DNA from: Scilla litardierei
Taxonomy: Eukaryota > Streptophyta > Magnoliopsida > Asparagales > Asparagaceae
Direction: 5' to 3'
Length of the DNA stretch: 64,000 bases
NCBI GenBank assembly: GCA_030789695.1
Contig: CM061141.1
Span: forward strand, 196,303,689-196,367,688
The translations under genes were made by a program, and so were the position numbers. Shown here in pieces: positions 21,489 to 32,546 of this stretch. The notes beneath the pieces were generated by a model that ran no database searches, was not told the origin of the DNA, and worked only from the letters and a program-made list of their open reading frames with translations. Numbering within the stretch: the first letter of the stretch is position 1; each line of letters starts with the position of its first letter.

Positions 21489-24442
21489 TGTAACGGCCAC
21501 TTTCCGGTCGTACGTATTTTTGTGCGTATGTTGATTCGTGTGCATATTTTGTATTTGATTTTATTATTGTATTTCCGTAGTTCAGACGCGCGACCAAACT
21601 CCGTATTCTTGATCCTCTCGGAGGCGAGATCGCTCCGGTATATTGTTTATAATTTTTGGATGTCGATAGGTCGACCTGCTTTAACCTCATTATTAAAAAT
21701 TAAATTTTATAATTAAAAAAATTCGAATCTTGAACCTGATCGTTCCTAAGGAAATATATGTTTTTTAAACAAATCTGTTAGTTAATGATAATAAAAATAA
21801 TAAAAATAAACTCTTTTTTTAAAAACTAACCTATTAATCTAAACCTATCCTTTTAAAACCCAATAGTAACTTTTACCCATTCTTCAAACATGCGAATGTG
21901 TGTTTCTTAAAGGGATCAACCCAAATCCTATTGCTTAACTAAATCAAAAATCATTTTAAACAGAATTCCAACTGACCCCGCATACACGTCTCTCTCCCAA
22001 GTCTCCACTCTCCCCACGTGGAGCATCTCCCCTTACCAGCTCTAGAGGGTCTACAATAACCTAAACCCTAGACTTCTCCTCACTGCTCTCAGCCTCTTCA
22101 AATTTTATAACCCAAAATTTTCCCCTAGGCTCACGTGTGCTTTGCCGACCCTCAGCCCCGTTCGGCGTGCCTACAACCTCCCCGAAACCCAAACCACCGC
22201 CTTGACCTGACTTCGTCTCCTCCTGAATGATCTCCACTCGCCGTTGCCCTGCGCTCGGAGTCACTGCGCCTCCGTCTGCATCCATCGCCGTCGGGGCCGC
22301 TGTAGTAACGCCTCCGTCCATCGCCGTTTTCTCCTGCTAGGTCGACAGAACGAATCGAAACACGTAAGTAAAAATTTATATCATATACCGTCAGTTATCT
22401 CGTTGATACCAGAATAAAATGACTTGTTTTCAAGGGCTGTAAGAGTATTTGCATGCCAAAGCATCATTAATCATTGTCAACACATCCTAATGTCTGCTTT
22501 GTTGCTTAATTGTTCTGACCATTACTGTTCAGAGATTCAGTGATGAATGCTTTTTGATCTCCACCTGGAAATGCCTTAGATTGGTGAACATGGCCAACTT
22601 ACATGACGTCTAAGTGCATTGCACTTACATACTTTATTATTTTTTAAATCCAGTCAAGTTGTAAATCTCATTTATGTGACAATGACAAGCTACAAATAAT
22701 ATACAAATATTGCTTAAATTGTTGTAGTCTTGTTAGGCTGTATTTACCCAACCCAACTCCTTTACGGTTCGTTGTTTGGCCTGCATAGTCTATATTTTTA
22801 ATGTACGTTAGCCAGTCAATGCCGAGGAACAAAGAAAATCTTGAGGATCCTTTGAATCAACTAAATTAGATATAAGAGGAACATTTATTGTTACCGGACA
22901 CCTATCTGTGATTTAGAAAATGTTCGTTTAAATGTTGGCTCTTTCAGTTTTGGACTTCATTAAACATACAATTTAGTTTATGATGTAAGCTAGTACACAA
23001 CTCCTAATATAAATGTTAAAATGACATTAATATTCTGTAAACTTAACAGAATGCAATGCTTCTAACATGTGGGTAGTATCACTATTAGCAGTATATTACA
23101 TAATGGTTAGTTTAATTATATGGTACAAACACCACCCGATGGTAGAGAACTTAATGGTTATTAAATTATGTTGGGTCGAACCTAATTCATTATTATGTTT
23201 AATCAAAACAGAGAACCAGTCGCTCCATAGCGTAACGCGCGTCAAGACGAACCCACGACAACCGATATCACCGGAATCAGGCAAGTGAAACTTGCCAATC
23301 TTGCTTTAGGCCATGTTTTAGGCCATTTCTTTGCTTTTAGGGTGAAAGAGACTAGACCGTGAAATGATAGCGGTCTAGGCGCAAACCCGAATTCTAGCTT
23401 GACAACGAAGCTAGATTACCTTGTCATGTCATGACATGCATTTGCCTGTCACGTTTAATTTCTTTAACGGTACGCGAATTAAATTGAATATCTGCCATGC
23501 ATTACATTCTTTCATGCCAATGACTTGTATGTTGCATCGTAGCACACGCTACCAATTACATGTACAATCCGTGTTTCCGTGTTTTCGGCTAGGCACCCGT
23601 TATGCGGGCATAACCCTACGCCATCCTTGTTAAAAACACTTCCTGGCTTATGATCCAGAAGCAAGCATTCCATGTTCGGGGGTAAAGCCCTGGCTCGATA
23701 CACGTGGAGGGGTAGGGATAAACGGTCACTTGAGCGTAAGAGTTGGCCCGTACATCCACTCTAGCCAAAGGGCGGAATCTCTGTGCACGACGTGCTTACT
23801 TTACTTGTACTAGTCCTTGTGTATGTCCCTTGCAAACTTGACATCCATGCCATGCTTGTACCTTTTTTTAACTATACTTGTTGCACTCATACTTTTAACT
23901 GCCATGTCATGCATACTTTAGGATTGCTAGTTGCTTTTCACTTTCTTTAGTTTCCTTGCACAAGTCTTGTAGACTTGCTGACATGTGCCCCTTGTCTTTG
24001 GGTGTCGCATGTTAGTTGCTGAGCCAGAGACTGCTGTTGAGGGCGACGAGTTCGTGGAGTTCGTGCCCGATCCTGTTGTTGACGCTGAGTACGAGGACAC
24101 CGGCGACCAGTCTTAGTTCCTTCGCAGTACTTGTTAGTTGTTGTTGTTTGTCAGTGAGTAGCACCTTTTTGCTAGTCGTTTCTTGTTGGCCATGCTAGGC
24201 CCTTCTTTTTGGACTCTGTTGTAGCCTGGTGGCTTTTCTGATTGTTGGATATTTTGTTGGACCATGAGATTGATAAAATTTTATTAGTCTCTCTATTTTT
24301 GTTATCTTTGTTCCGTGTCACGTTACATGGACCTGCTAATTATTATTGATTGACGCTTATCGGACTTGCGGCTTTGTAGCTTCAAGTCTGAGCGGACCTT
24401 CTCACGCTTCGCCTCCACGTTTTTGGGAAGCGGGGCGTGACA
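21489..24442 (+). repeat. 5' LTR of gypsy element
   Basis: 2954 bp, starts TGTAACGGCC and ends GCGGGGCGTGACA. Pairs with 29271-32236. It contains short frames but nothing supported as a gene. Confidence 0.95.
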
Positions 24443-24450
24443 GGTTTCTT

Positions 24451-24468
24451 TGGTGGCCCATGCAGGTC
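24451..24468 (+). promoter_or_regulatory. Primer-binding site, tRNA-Ile type
   Basis: TGGTGGCCCATGCAGGTC starts 9 bases after the LTR. Its first 16 bases are the complement of the 3' end of plant tRNA-Ile(AAU) as I recall it (CCTGCATGGGCCACCA). The identical box at the same spacing is found in the two other gypsy pieces (42782-42799 and 44375-44392). Confidence 0.65.
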
Positions 24469-24592
24469 CTCTTCTCTGTAACTGTGACTTAATCGGACCA
24501 ACGATAAGAAATTATATAATGTTCGATAAACAATTTCGACATCGAGTCATAAGGCTAAGAGTCTGATTTTGTTTCGTTTTCTGTGTCATTAG

Positions 24593-25724
24593 ATGGCTGG
24601 AAGACGGAATACCCGTGCTGGGGGTGGTGTGCCCCCTCGAGTTGAGGAGCCGGATCAGGAGCCCACAAATGGAGAGATCATGCAGATGATGCATCAGATA
24701 ATGCAGGTGTAGCAGGGGATGCTGCAGAATGCCCGGAATGTTCCGCCTGCTCGAGCAGCGCAGCCTGTCCAGAATGTCCCTCGCTTCGAGCCAGGGGCAA
24801 AGCAGTTTCGGGAGCTGGGCCCCGCTTACTTTGATGGGACCGAAGGACCTCTAGCTACGGATGAGTGGACCAGGAACTTGGAGGACAACCTGAAGATGTC
24901 GAAGGTCGACCCGACTGGATGGGTTGACTTGGCGAAGAGACAGCTTAAGGATAATGCTCGGAACTGGTGGGATGCTGAGGAGGAGTTGCTGGAGGAGCTG
25001 ATATCATGGGCTACTTTCAAGTCCAGATTTGATGAGGAGTATTTTCCGAAGGCTGCCAGGAGGGAGATGGCACAGCGCTTCATCGACCTGAAGCAGGGGA
25101 GCTTGATGGTGGACCAGTACCACCACGAGTTCACCCGGTTGAGCCGTTTCACATCGAAGATGGTGCAGGATGCTGATGAGAGAGCCCAGAGGTTTCTGCA
25201 GGGGCTTTCCTTGGATCTTCAGAGCTTTGTGACTTCTTCTGATGCGGAGTCCTATCAGAAGGTTCTGATTGCAGTGAAGAGGCAGGAGCGGATTGTGAAC
25301 CAGAGGAGGGAAGGTGCTTCTGGGGCTGGGAAGAGGCATGTGGAGCAGGCCAGGACAGTGATGAGACCAAGGTTCAGGCCCAATCAGCCGGTACAGTTCA
25401 AGAGACCCGGAGGACCTCCTATTCTGAAGACTTGCCATTTTTGTGGCAAGACTGGGCATGTCAAAGATCAATGCCGGAAGATGTTGGGTCAGTGCTTGGT
25501 TTGTGGTGATCATGCGCATACCATGAAGGACTGCCTAAAGTACAAGCAGCCGTGGAAGGGACTTGTTGCAGCACAGCCATTGCAGCAGAGAGCGCCTGTA
25601 CCTGCTGGACGTGGAGCGCCTCTCGTTCCGCAGAGGCAGGCTTTTCAGCAGGCTGTTCAGCCGAGGCGGCAGGCTTTTCTGATGACTGCAGTTGAGGCTG
25701 AGACCGAGGATGAGGTTATTGCAG
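24593..25724 (+). CDS. Gypsy Gag
   Basis: Capsid-nucleocapsid polyprotein of the retroelement. It begins MAGRRNTRAG at 24593. An amber codon at 24710-24712 interrupts codon 40, and the frame then continues without break through the retrotransposon Gag core (NARNWWDAEEE, FKSRFDEEYFP, RFIDLKQG) to two zinc knuckles (CHFCGKTGHVKDQC and CLVCGDHAHTMKDC). The last codons before the candidate intron are EVIA plus the first base of a glycine codon. If the intron is retained, Gag ends 32 codons later at 25822 with an unrelated tail. A QV(stop)QGM context suggests the lost residue was Q. Confidence 0.9.
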
Positions 25725-25834
25725 GTAACTCTCAACCTAGTTGTACTTTTCTTAGTCGGTCTTGTTTGTTGGAATTGGTTTGGTTGTTTGTTATGCATGC
25801 TAGAATAGAATTTGATCGTTAGACTGTCTGTTAG
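25725..25834 (+). other. Candidate spliceosomal intron 1 (gag/protease boundary)
   Basis: 110 bases, GTAACT at the left, TGTCTGTTAG at the right, U-rich as plant introns are. Removing it joins GAG GTT ATT GCA G to GT GTG ATT TTG, giving EVIAGVILV followed by the protease in the same frame. Retention puts a stop at 25820-25822. Confidence 0.65.
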
Positions 25835-28254
25835 GTGTGATTTTGGTTTGCATATTCTCTGCACGAGTCCTCTTCGACTCTGGTGCATCGATGTGCATTA
25901 TTTCCCGGAGCTTCGTAGAGAAGCATTCCTTGTCGACTTCCCCTCTTCCCAAGAGTTGGAATATCGTTACGGGGAATGGCATGGCCACAGTGCATCGTGG
26001 TTGCAACTCTTGCCCTTTGGTGGTCTGTGGACATGAGCTTTACGCTGATTTTATTGTCCACGACATCATCAACTATGATGCCGTCCTCGGGATGGACTGG
26101 CTTGGGAGTTTCTATGCCACGGTCGATTGTCGGAGGAAGAAGGTGGTGTTCGAGATCCCTGGACATCCGGTGTTCGAGTTTAGCCGAGGTAGCAGTTCGC
26201 TTGGCCTTGTCAGATTTCGAGCCAGACCAGTGGAGATTGTGGATATGCAGATGGAGCAGGATAGACCAGCTGTGGTACGAGAATTCGACGATGTCTTACC
26301 CGAGGAGATGTCTGGACTGCCGCCTGACCGAGCTCTTGAGTTATCTATTGATCTTATTCCGGGAGCGCAGCCCATTTCGAAGGCACCATATCGTATGGCT
26401 CCAGCAGAGTTGGAGGAGTTATGTAAACAGCTGGATGAGCTTTTACAGAAAGGTTACATTAATCTTAGTGTGTCTCTGTGGGGAGCACCGGTCTTGCTGG
26501 TGAAGAAGAAGGATGGTTCGCGTCGCATGTGTGTGGACTACAGAGAGCTGAATGCTGTGACTATCAAGAATAAATACCCATTGCTGCGAATCGATGACAT
26601 TTTTGATCAGCTCGGAAGATCGAGGGTATTCTCCAATTTAGATCTGAGGAGTGGATATCACCAGCTGAAGGTGAGGAAGGAAGATGTCCCGAAGACATCA
26701 TTCAGGACGAAGTATGGTCACTACGAGTTCGTGGTTATGCCTTTCAGTGTAACCAAAGCACCCACAGTTTTTATGAACCTGATGAATCTGATCTTCTATG
26801 ACTACTTAGATAAGTTTGTCGTTATCTTCATTGACGACATTCTGATCTATTCTTAGTCAGAGGAGGAGCATGCGTCGCACTTGAGGACGGTGTTGGAGAT
26901 TCTGAGGAAGCATAGGTTGTATGCTAAGTATTCGAAGTGCGCATTTTGGCTGGATAAAGTGGCTTTTCTTGGGCATGTGGTGACTGGTGATGGGATTTCA
27001 GTGGATCCCGAGAAGAGTAAGGCTATCAGAGAGTGGCCGGTTTCGCAGTCAGCGTCCGACATCCGGAGCTTCCTTGGACTTGCAGATTATTACCGGCGAT
27101 TCATCAGGGATTTCTCCCGTATTGCCGAGCCGATGACCAGATTGAAGCCGAAGGATGTAACTTTTGATTGGTCTGATGGTTGTGAGGAAGCGTTTGGTGT
27201 TTTGAAGGAGCGGTTGACGTCTGCCCCTGTTCTTGCTGTGCCTGATCGGAGTGGAGGATTCGAGATCTTTTGCGATGCCTCTGGCAAAGGTCTCGGTTGT
27301 GTGTTGCATCAGCATGGGCACGTGGTTGCGTATGCTTCTCGTCAGCTTAAGGCTCATGAGAAGAATTACCCGACGCACGACTTGGATTTGGCAGCATTCG
27401 TGTTTACGCTCAAGATTTGGAGGCACTTCCTGCTGAGTGAGAAGGTGAAGATCTTCACCGATCACAAAAGCTTGAAGTATATTTTCACTCAGAAGGAGCT
27501 CAACATGCGACAGCGTCGGTGGTTGGAGCCCATGGCGGATTACGAAATCGATCTGCAGTATCATCCTGGCAAAGTGAATGTGGTTCCTGATGCGTTGAGC
27601 AGATTACCAGCGGTGATGATGTTGACTTCACAGTAGAGGTTGCAGCAGGATTTCTGTGAGTCTGGTATTGAGATTGTACTTCCTGGAGAGGCTTCGTCGT
27701 TGATGTGTATGCAGATACAGTCGACGATCGTGGATCGGATCAAGGCAGGTCAGGCTGGAGATTCGAAGCTGAAGAGGATCCGTGAGAAGGTAGAAGCCGG
27801 TCTGCGGACTGACTTCTTGATTCATGAGGATGGCTCGCTGAGGTTTGGAGCCAGGTTGTGTGTGCCTGCCGGAGATATTAGAGAAGAGTTGCTTGTTGAG
27901 GTACATAGCTCGCCGTATTCTGTGCATCCTGGTGGCACCAAGATGTATCAGGATCTTCGTCTGACCTATTGGTGGCATAGTATGAAGCGGAGTGTGGCTC
28001 ATAGCGTAGCCAAGTGTTTGGTCTGCCAGCAGGTAAAGGCGGAGCATCAGCGTACGGCAGGGTTGCTACAACCGCTTTCGATTCCGGAGTGGAAGTGGCA
28101 ACACATCACTATGGACTTCGTGACTGGACTACCTCGGAGTCCGAAGCAGAATGACGCGATTTGGGTGATCGTAGACCGATTGACCAAATCTACGCACTTT
28201 ATTCCTTTCCGAGTAGGACAGCCTACTGAGGCGCTAGCGAGGAGATATATGGAG
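25835..28254 (+). CDS. Gypsy Pol: protease, reverse transcriptase, RNase H, integrase N-terminus
   Basis: Protease active site VLFDSGAS (about 25870). RT spans about 26380-27000 with [31 protein letters not shown], the slightly divergent MPFSVTKAP and catalytic FIDDIL. RNase H lies at about 27240-27560 ([23 protein letters not shown]). The integrase zinc-binding region ([23 protein letters not shown]) and first catalytic Asp (MDFVTGLP) follow. Amber codons at 26854-26856 (just after DDILIYS) and 27634-27636 (between RNase H and integrase) block synthesis. Each could be one C-to-T change from CAG. Otherwise the domain order and length are those of chromoviruses. Confidence 0.92.
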
Positions 28255-28321
28255 GTAAATCTTCTACTCTTTTAATTTCCTTTTTCCTAGTGTAGATAGT
28301 GATGTAACGTGAATCGTACAG
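28255..28321 (+). other. Candidate spliceosomal intron 2 (inside integrase)
   Basis: 67 bases, GTAAAT at the left, GAATCGTACAG at the right, with a pyrimidine-rich middle and a TGTAAC branch-like motif about 15 bases from the 3' end. Removal joins RRYME to [13 protein letters not shown] in frame, matching the usual integrase sequence. Retention stops translation after VNLLLF. Confidence 0.65.
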
Positions 28322-29227
28322 GAGATCGTACGACTTCACGGAGTCCCTGTGAGTATCGTGTCAGACAGAGACACGAGATTCACATCTCAGTTCTGGCAGA
28401 GTCTGCAGAAGAGTTTGGGTACGAGTCTGAGTTTCAGCACGGCGTACCATCCGCAGACGGATGGCCAGTCCGAGAGGACTATCCAGATCTTGAAGGACAT
28501 GCTGAGGGCGTGTATGTTGGACTTCAAGGGTTCTTGGGAGGATCATCTCCACCTTGTTGAGTTTGCCTATAATAACAGCTACCAGGCGAGTATTGGCATG
28601 TCACTATTCGCCGCGCTATACGGGAGGAAATGTCGATCGCCACTGAGCTGGGATGACGTTGGAGATCGGGAGCTGTTGGGGCCTGAGATGATCGTGGATG
28701 TTGTGGATGTTGTGAGGAACATCCGGGAGAAGCTGAGGATTGCGCAGGACCGTTTCAAGCATTGGGCAGATGCTAAACGGAGGCCTTTGGAGTTTCAGCC
28801 TGGAGATCACGTCTTCCTGAAGATTTCTCCGAACCGCAAAGTTATCCGATTTGGGAAGAGAGACAAGCTGAGTCCGAGGTACATTGGGCCGTTTGACGTC
28901 CTGGAGAGAGTTGGAGCTGTGCCTTATCGCTTGGCATTTCCACCGTCACTGGAGGGAGTTCACGACGTATTTCACGTATCTCAGTTACGTCGATACGTCA
29001 GTGATCCGTCCCATGCTGTGGATTTCTCGGAGATCACGGTTCGTCCGGATCTTACCTATGACCAGCAGCCAGTTGAGATTTTGGATCGACAGCAGAAGCA
29101 GCTGAGGAATAAGACCGTCGACTTGGTTCGAGTGCAGTGGCATCATGGTTCCCCTGGGGAGTCTACCTGGGAGCGTGAGGAAGACATGAGAGAGCGCTTC
29201 CCGCATTTGTTTCCTGAGCATTGGTAG
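28322..29227 (+). CDS. Gypsy Pol: integrase catalytic end and chromodomain-like tail
   Basis: Continues the integrase core with the second Asp ([14 protein letters not shown]) and the catalytic Glu in [11 protein letters not shown], so all three catalytic acids are present across intron 2. Then come the [10 protein letters not shown] and [10 protein letters not shown] blocks. The C-terminus ([26 protein letters not shown], ending HLFPEHW) matches the chromodomain-type tail of Tekay/Del-like chromoviruses, thought to steer integration to particular chromatin. The frame is open to the stop at 29225-29227, 43 bases before the right LTR. Confidence 0.92.
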   Translation, partial: EIVRLHGVPVSIVSDRDTRFTSQFWQSLQKSLGTSLSFSTAYHPQTDGQSERTIQILKDMLRACMLDFKGSWEDHLHLVEFAYNNSYQASIGMSLFAALYGRKCRSPLSWDDVGDRELLGPEMIVDVVDVVRNIREKLRIAQDRFKHWADAKRRPLEFQPGDHVFLKISPNRKVIRFGKRDKLSPRYIGPFDVLERVGAVPYRLAFPPSLEGVHDVFHVSQLRRYVSDPSHAVDFSEITVRPDLTYDQQPVEILDRQQKQLRNKTVDLVRVQWHHGSPGESTWEREEDMRERFPHLFPEHW

Positions 29228-29270
29228 ATGTAGATTCTGAGGACAGAATCTTTTCTTAAGGTGGGTAGGA

Positions 29271-32236
29271 TGTAACGGCCACTTTCCGGTCGTACGTATT
29301 TTTGTGCGTATGTTGATTCGTGTGCATATTTTGTATTTGATTTTATTATTGTATTTCCGTAGTTCAGACGCGCGACCAAACTCTGTATTCTTGATCCTCT
29401 CGGAGGCGTGATCGCTCCGGTATCTTGTTTATAATTTTTGGATGTCGATAGGTCGACCTACTTTAACCTCATTATTAAAAATTAAATTTTATAATTAAAA
29501 AAAATTCGAATCTTGAACCTGATTGTTCCTAAGGAAATATATGTTTTTTTAAACAAATCTGTTAGTTAATGATAATAAAAATAATAATAATAAACTCTTT
29601 TTTTTAAAACTAACCTATTAATCTAAACCTATCCTTTTAAAACCCAAGAGTAACTTTTACCCATTCTTCAAACCTGCGAATGTGTGTTTCTTAAAGGGAT
29701 CAACCCAAATCCTATTGCTAAACTAAATCAAAAATCGTTTTAAACATAATTCCAACTGACCCCACATACACGTCTCTCTCCCACATCTCCACTCTCCCCA
29801 CATGGATCTTCTCCCCTTACCAGCTTTAGAGGGTCTACAATAACCTAAACCCTAGACTTCTCCTCACTGCTCTCAGCCTCTTCAAATTTTATAACCCAAA
29901 ATTTCCCCTAGGCTCACGTGTGCTCTGTCGACCCTCAGCCCCGTTTGGCACGCCTACAACCTCCCCGAAACCCAAACCACCGCCTTGACCTGACTTCGTC
30001 TCCTTCCGAATGATCTCCACTCGCCGTTGCCCTGCGCTCGGAGTTACTACGCCTCCGTCTGCATCCATCGCTGTCGGGGCCGCTGTAGTAACGCCTCCGT
30101 CCATCGCCGTTTTCTCCTGCTAGGTCGACAGAACGAATCGAAACACGTAAGTAAAAATTTATATCATATACCGTCAGTTATCTCGTTGATACCTGAATAA
30201 AATGACTTGTTTTCAAGGGCTGTAAGAGTATTTGCATGCCAAAGCATCATTAATCATTGTCAACACATCCTAATGTCTGCTTTGTTGCTTAATTGTTCTG
30301 ACCATTACTGTTCAGAGATTTAGTGATGAATGCTTTTTGATCTCCACCTGGAAATGCCTTAGATTGGTGAACATGGCCAACTTACATGACGTCTAAGTGC
30401 ATTGCACTTACATACTTTATTATTTTTTAAATCCAGTCAAGTTGTAAATCTCATTTATGTGACAATGACAAGCTACAAATAATATACAAATATTGCTTAA
30501 ATTGTTGTAGTCTTGTTAGGCTGTATTTACCCAACCCAACTCCTTTACGGTTCGTTGTTTGGCCTGCATAGTCTATATTTTTAATGTACGTTAGCCAGTC
30601 AATGCCGAGGAACAAAGAAAATCTTGAGGATCCTTTGAATCAACTAAATTAGATATAAGAGGAACATTTATTGTTACCGGACACCTATCTGTGATTTAGA
30701 AAATGTTCGTTTAAATGTTGGCTCTATCAGTTTTGGACTTCATTAAACATACAATTTAGTTTATGATGTAAGCTAGTACACAACTCCTAATATAAATGTT
30801 AAAATGACATTAATATTCTGTAAACTTAACAGAATGCAATGCTTCTAACATGTGGGTAGTATCACTACTAGCAGTATATTACATAATGGTTAGTTTAATT
30901 ATATGGTACAAACACCACCCGATGGTAGAGAACTTAATGGTTAAAAAGATTACTATTAAATTATGTTGGGTCGAACCTAATTCATTATTATGTTTAATCA
31001 AAACAGAGAACCAGTCGCTCCATAGCGTAACGCGCGTCAAGACGAACCCACGACAACCGATATCACCGGAATCAGGCAAGTGAAACTTGCCAATCTTGCT
31101 TTAGGCCATGTTTTAGGCCATTTCTTTGCTTTTAGGGTGAAAGAGACTAGACCGTGAAATGATAGCGGTCTAGGCGCAAACCCGAATTCTAGCTTGACAA
31201 CGAAGCTAGATTACCTTGTCATGTCATGTCATGCATTTGCCTGTCACGTTTAATTTCTTTAACGGTACACGAATTAAATTGAATATCTGCCATGCATTAC
31301 ATTCTTTCATGCCAATGACTTGTATGTTGCATCGTAGCACACACTACCAATTACATGTATAATCTGTGTTTCCGTGTTTCCGGCTAGGCACCCGTTATGC
31401 GGGCATAACCCTACGCCATCCTTGTTAAAAACACTTCCTGGCTTGTGATCCAGAAGCGAGCATTCCATGTTCGGGGGTAAAGCCCTGGCTCGATACACGT
31501 GAAGGGGTATGGATAAATGGTCACTTGAGCGTAAGAGTTGGCCCGTACATCCACTCTAGCCAAAGGGCGGAATCTCTGTGCACGACGTGCTTACTTTACT
31601 TGTACTAGTCCTTGTGTATGTCCCTTGCAAACTTGACATCCATGCCATGCTTGTACCTTTTTTTAACTATACTTGTTGCACTCATAGTTTTAACTGCCAT
31701 GTCATGCATACTTTAGGATTGCTAGTTGCTTTTCACTTTCTTTAGTTTCCTTGCACAAGTCTTGTAGACTTGCTGACATGTGCCCCTTGTCTTTGGGTGT
31801 CGCATGTTAGTTGCTGAGCCAGAGACTGCTGTTGAGGGCGACGAGTTCGTGGAGTTCGTGCCCGATCCTGTTGTTGACGCTGAGTACGAGGACACCGGCG
31901 ACCAGTCTTAGTTCCTTCGCAGTACTTGTTAGTTGTTGTTGTTTGTCAGTGAGTAGCACCTTTTTGCTAGTCGTTTCTTGTTGGCCATGCTAGGCCCTTC
32001 TTTTTGGACTCTGCTGTAGCCTGGTGGCTTTTCTGATTGTTGGATATTTTGTTGGACCTTGAGATTGATTAAATTTTATTAGTCTCTCTATTTTTGTTAT
32101 CTTTTTCCGTGTCACGTTATAGGGACCTGCTAATTATTATTGATTGACGCTTATCGGACTTGCGGCTTTGTAGCTTCATGTCTGAGCGGACCTTCTTACG
32201 CTTCACCTCCACGTTTTTGAGAAGCGGGGCGTGACA
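29271..32236 (+). repeat. 3' LTR of gypsy element
   Basis: 2966 bp. The extra length relative to the left LTR is mainly a 12-base insertion near 30945. Ends GTGACA before the target duplication. Confidence 0.95.
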
Positions 32237-32546
32237 TAGAGTAGGGCAGTCGACTGTCAAAAGAAAAACAGTCGTCTGTCCTGGTCCAAAAATGCACAGT
32301 GAGATAGAATTCCAGAGAATAAGAACACTCACCCTAGGACATATGCTCTAATCGCAAATACATCTTAAAATCATTATGAAACCAATAAATCCATTGAAAC
32401 ACAAATTATTCCAATCAACTTTGAAAACTCATGAAATCAAATAAGTCACAATTGCCTTTCTTAATCTCATAAAACCAATAACGCACATGAAGAAAGACAA
32501 TCAAAAAGATATGAGCTCAATAAGGAGTTATAGCATGAAAATTGAG

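Larger units (their letters stand above)
21489..32236 (+). mobile_element. Full-length Ty3/gypsy element, chromovirus-like, with two candidate introns
   Basis: Complete element of 10.75 kb: LTRs 21489-24442 and 29271-32236, target duplication TAGAG at 21484-21488 and 32237-32241, primer site 24451-24468, polypurine tract AAGGTGGGTAGGA directly before the right LTR, and gag-pol in between in the order gag, protease, RT, RNase H, integrase, chromodomain-like tail. LTRs differ by scattered substitutions and a 12-bp indel near 30945, so insertion is fairly recent but not brand new. It is nested in the leftward copia/palindrome-array region. Three amber codons (24710, 26854, 27634) interrupt an otherwise good frame. 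Confidence 0.95.

Noticed and set aside
22061..22321. Minus-strand frame in the gypsy LTR, also at 29889-30104
   Set aside because: Present in both LTRs with different ends and no recognisable domain; most likely fortuitous in a GC-richer stretch.
25004..25519. Long minus-strand frames opposite gypsy gag and pol
   Set aside because: Antisense shadows of a strongly biased coding strand, with no domain resemblance.
28255..28290. Shorter alternative intron ending at TTTTCCTAG
   Set aside because: 36 bases is below the usual plant minimum and it would not restore the integrase frame; the AG at 28321 does.
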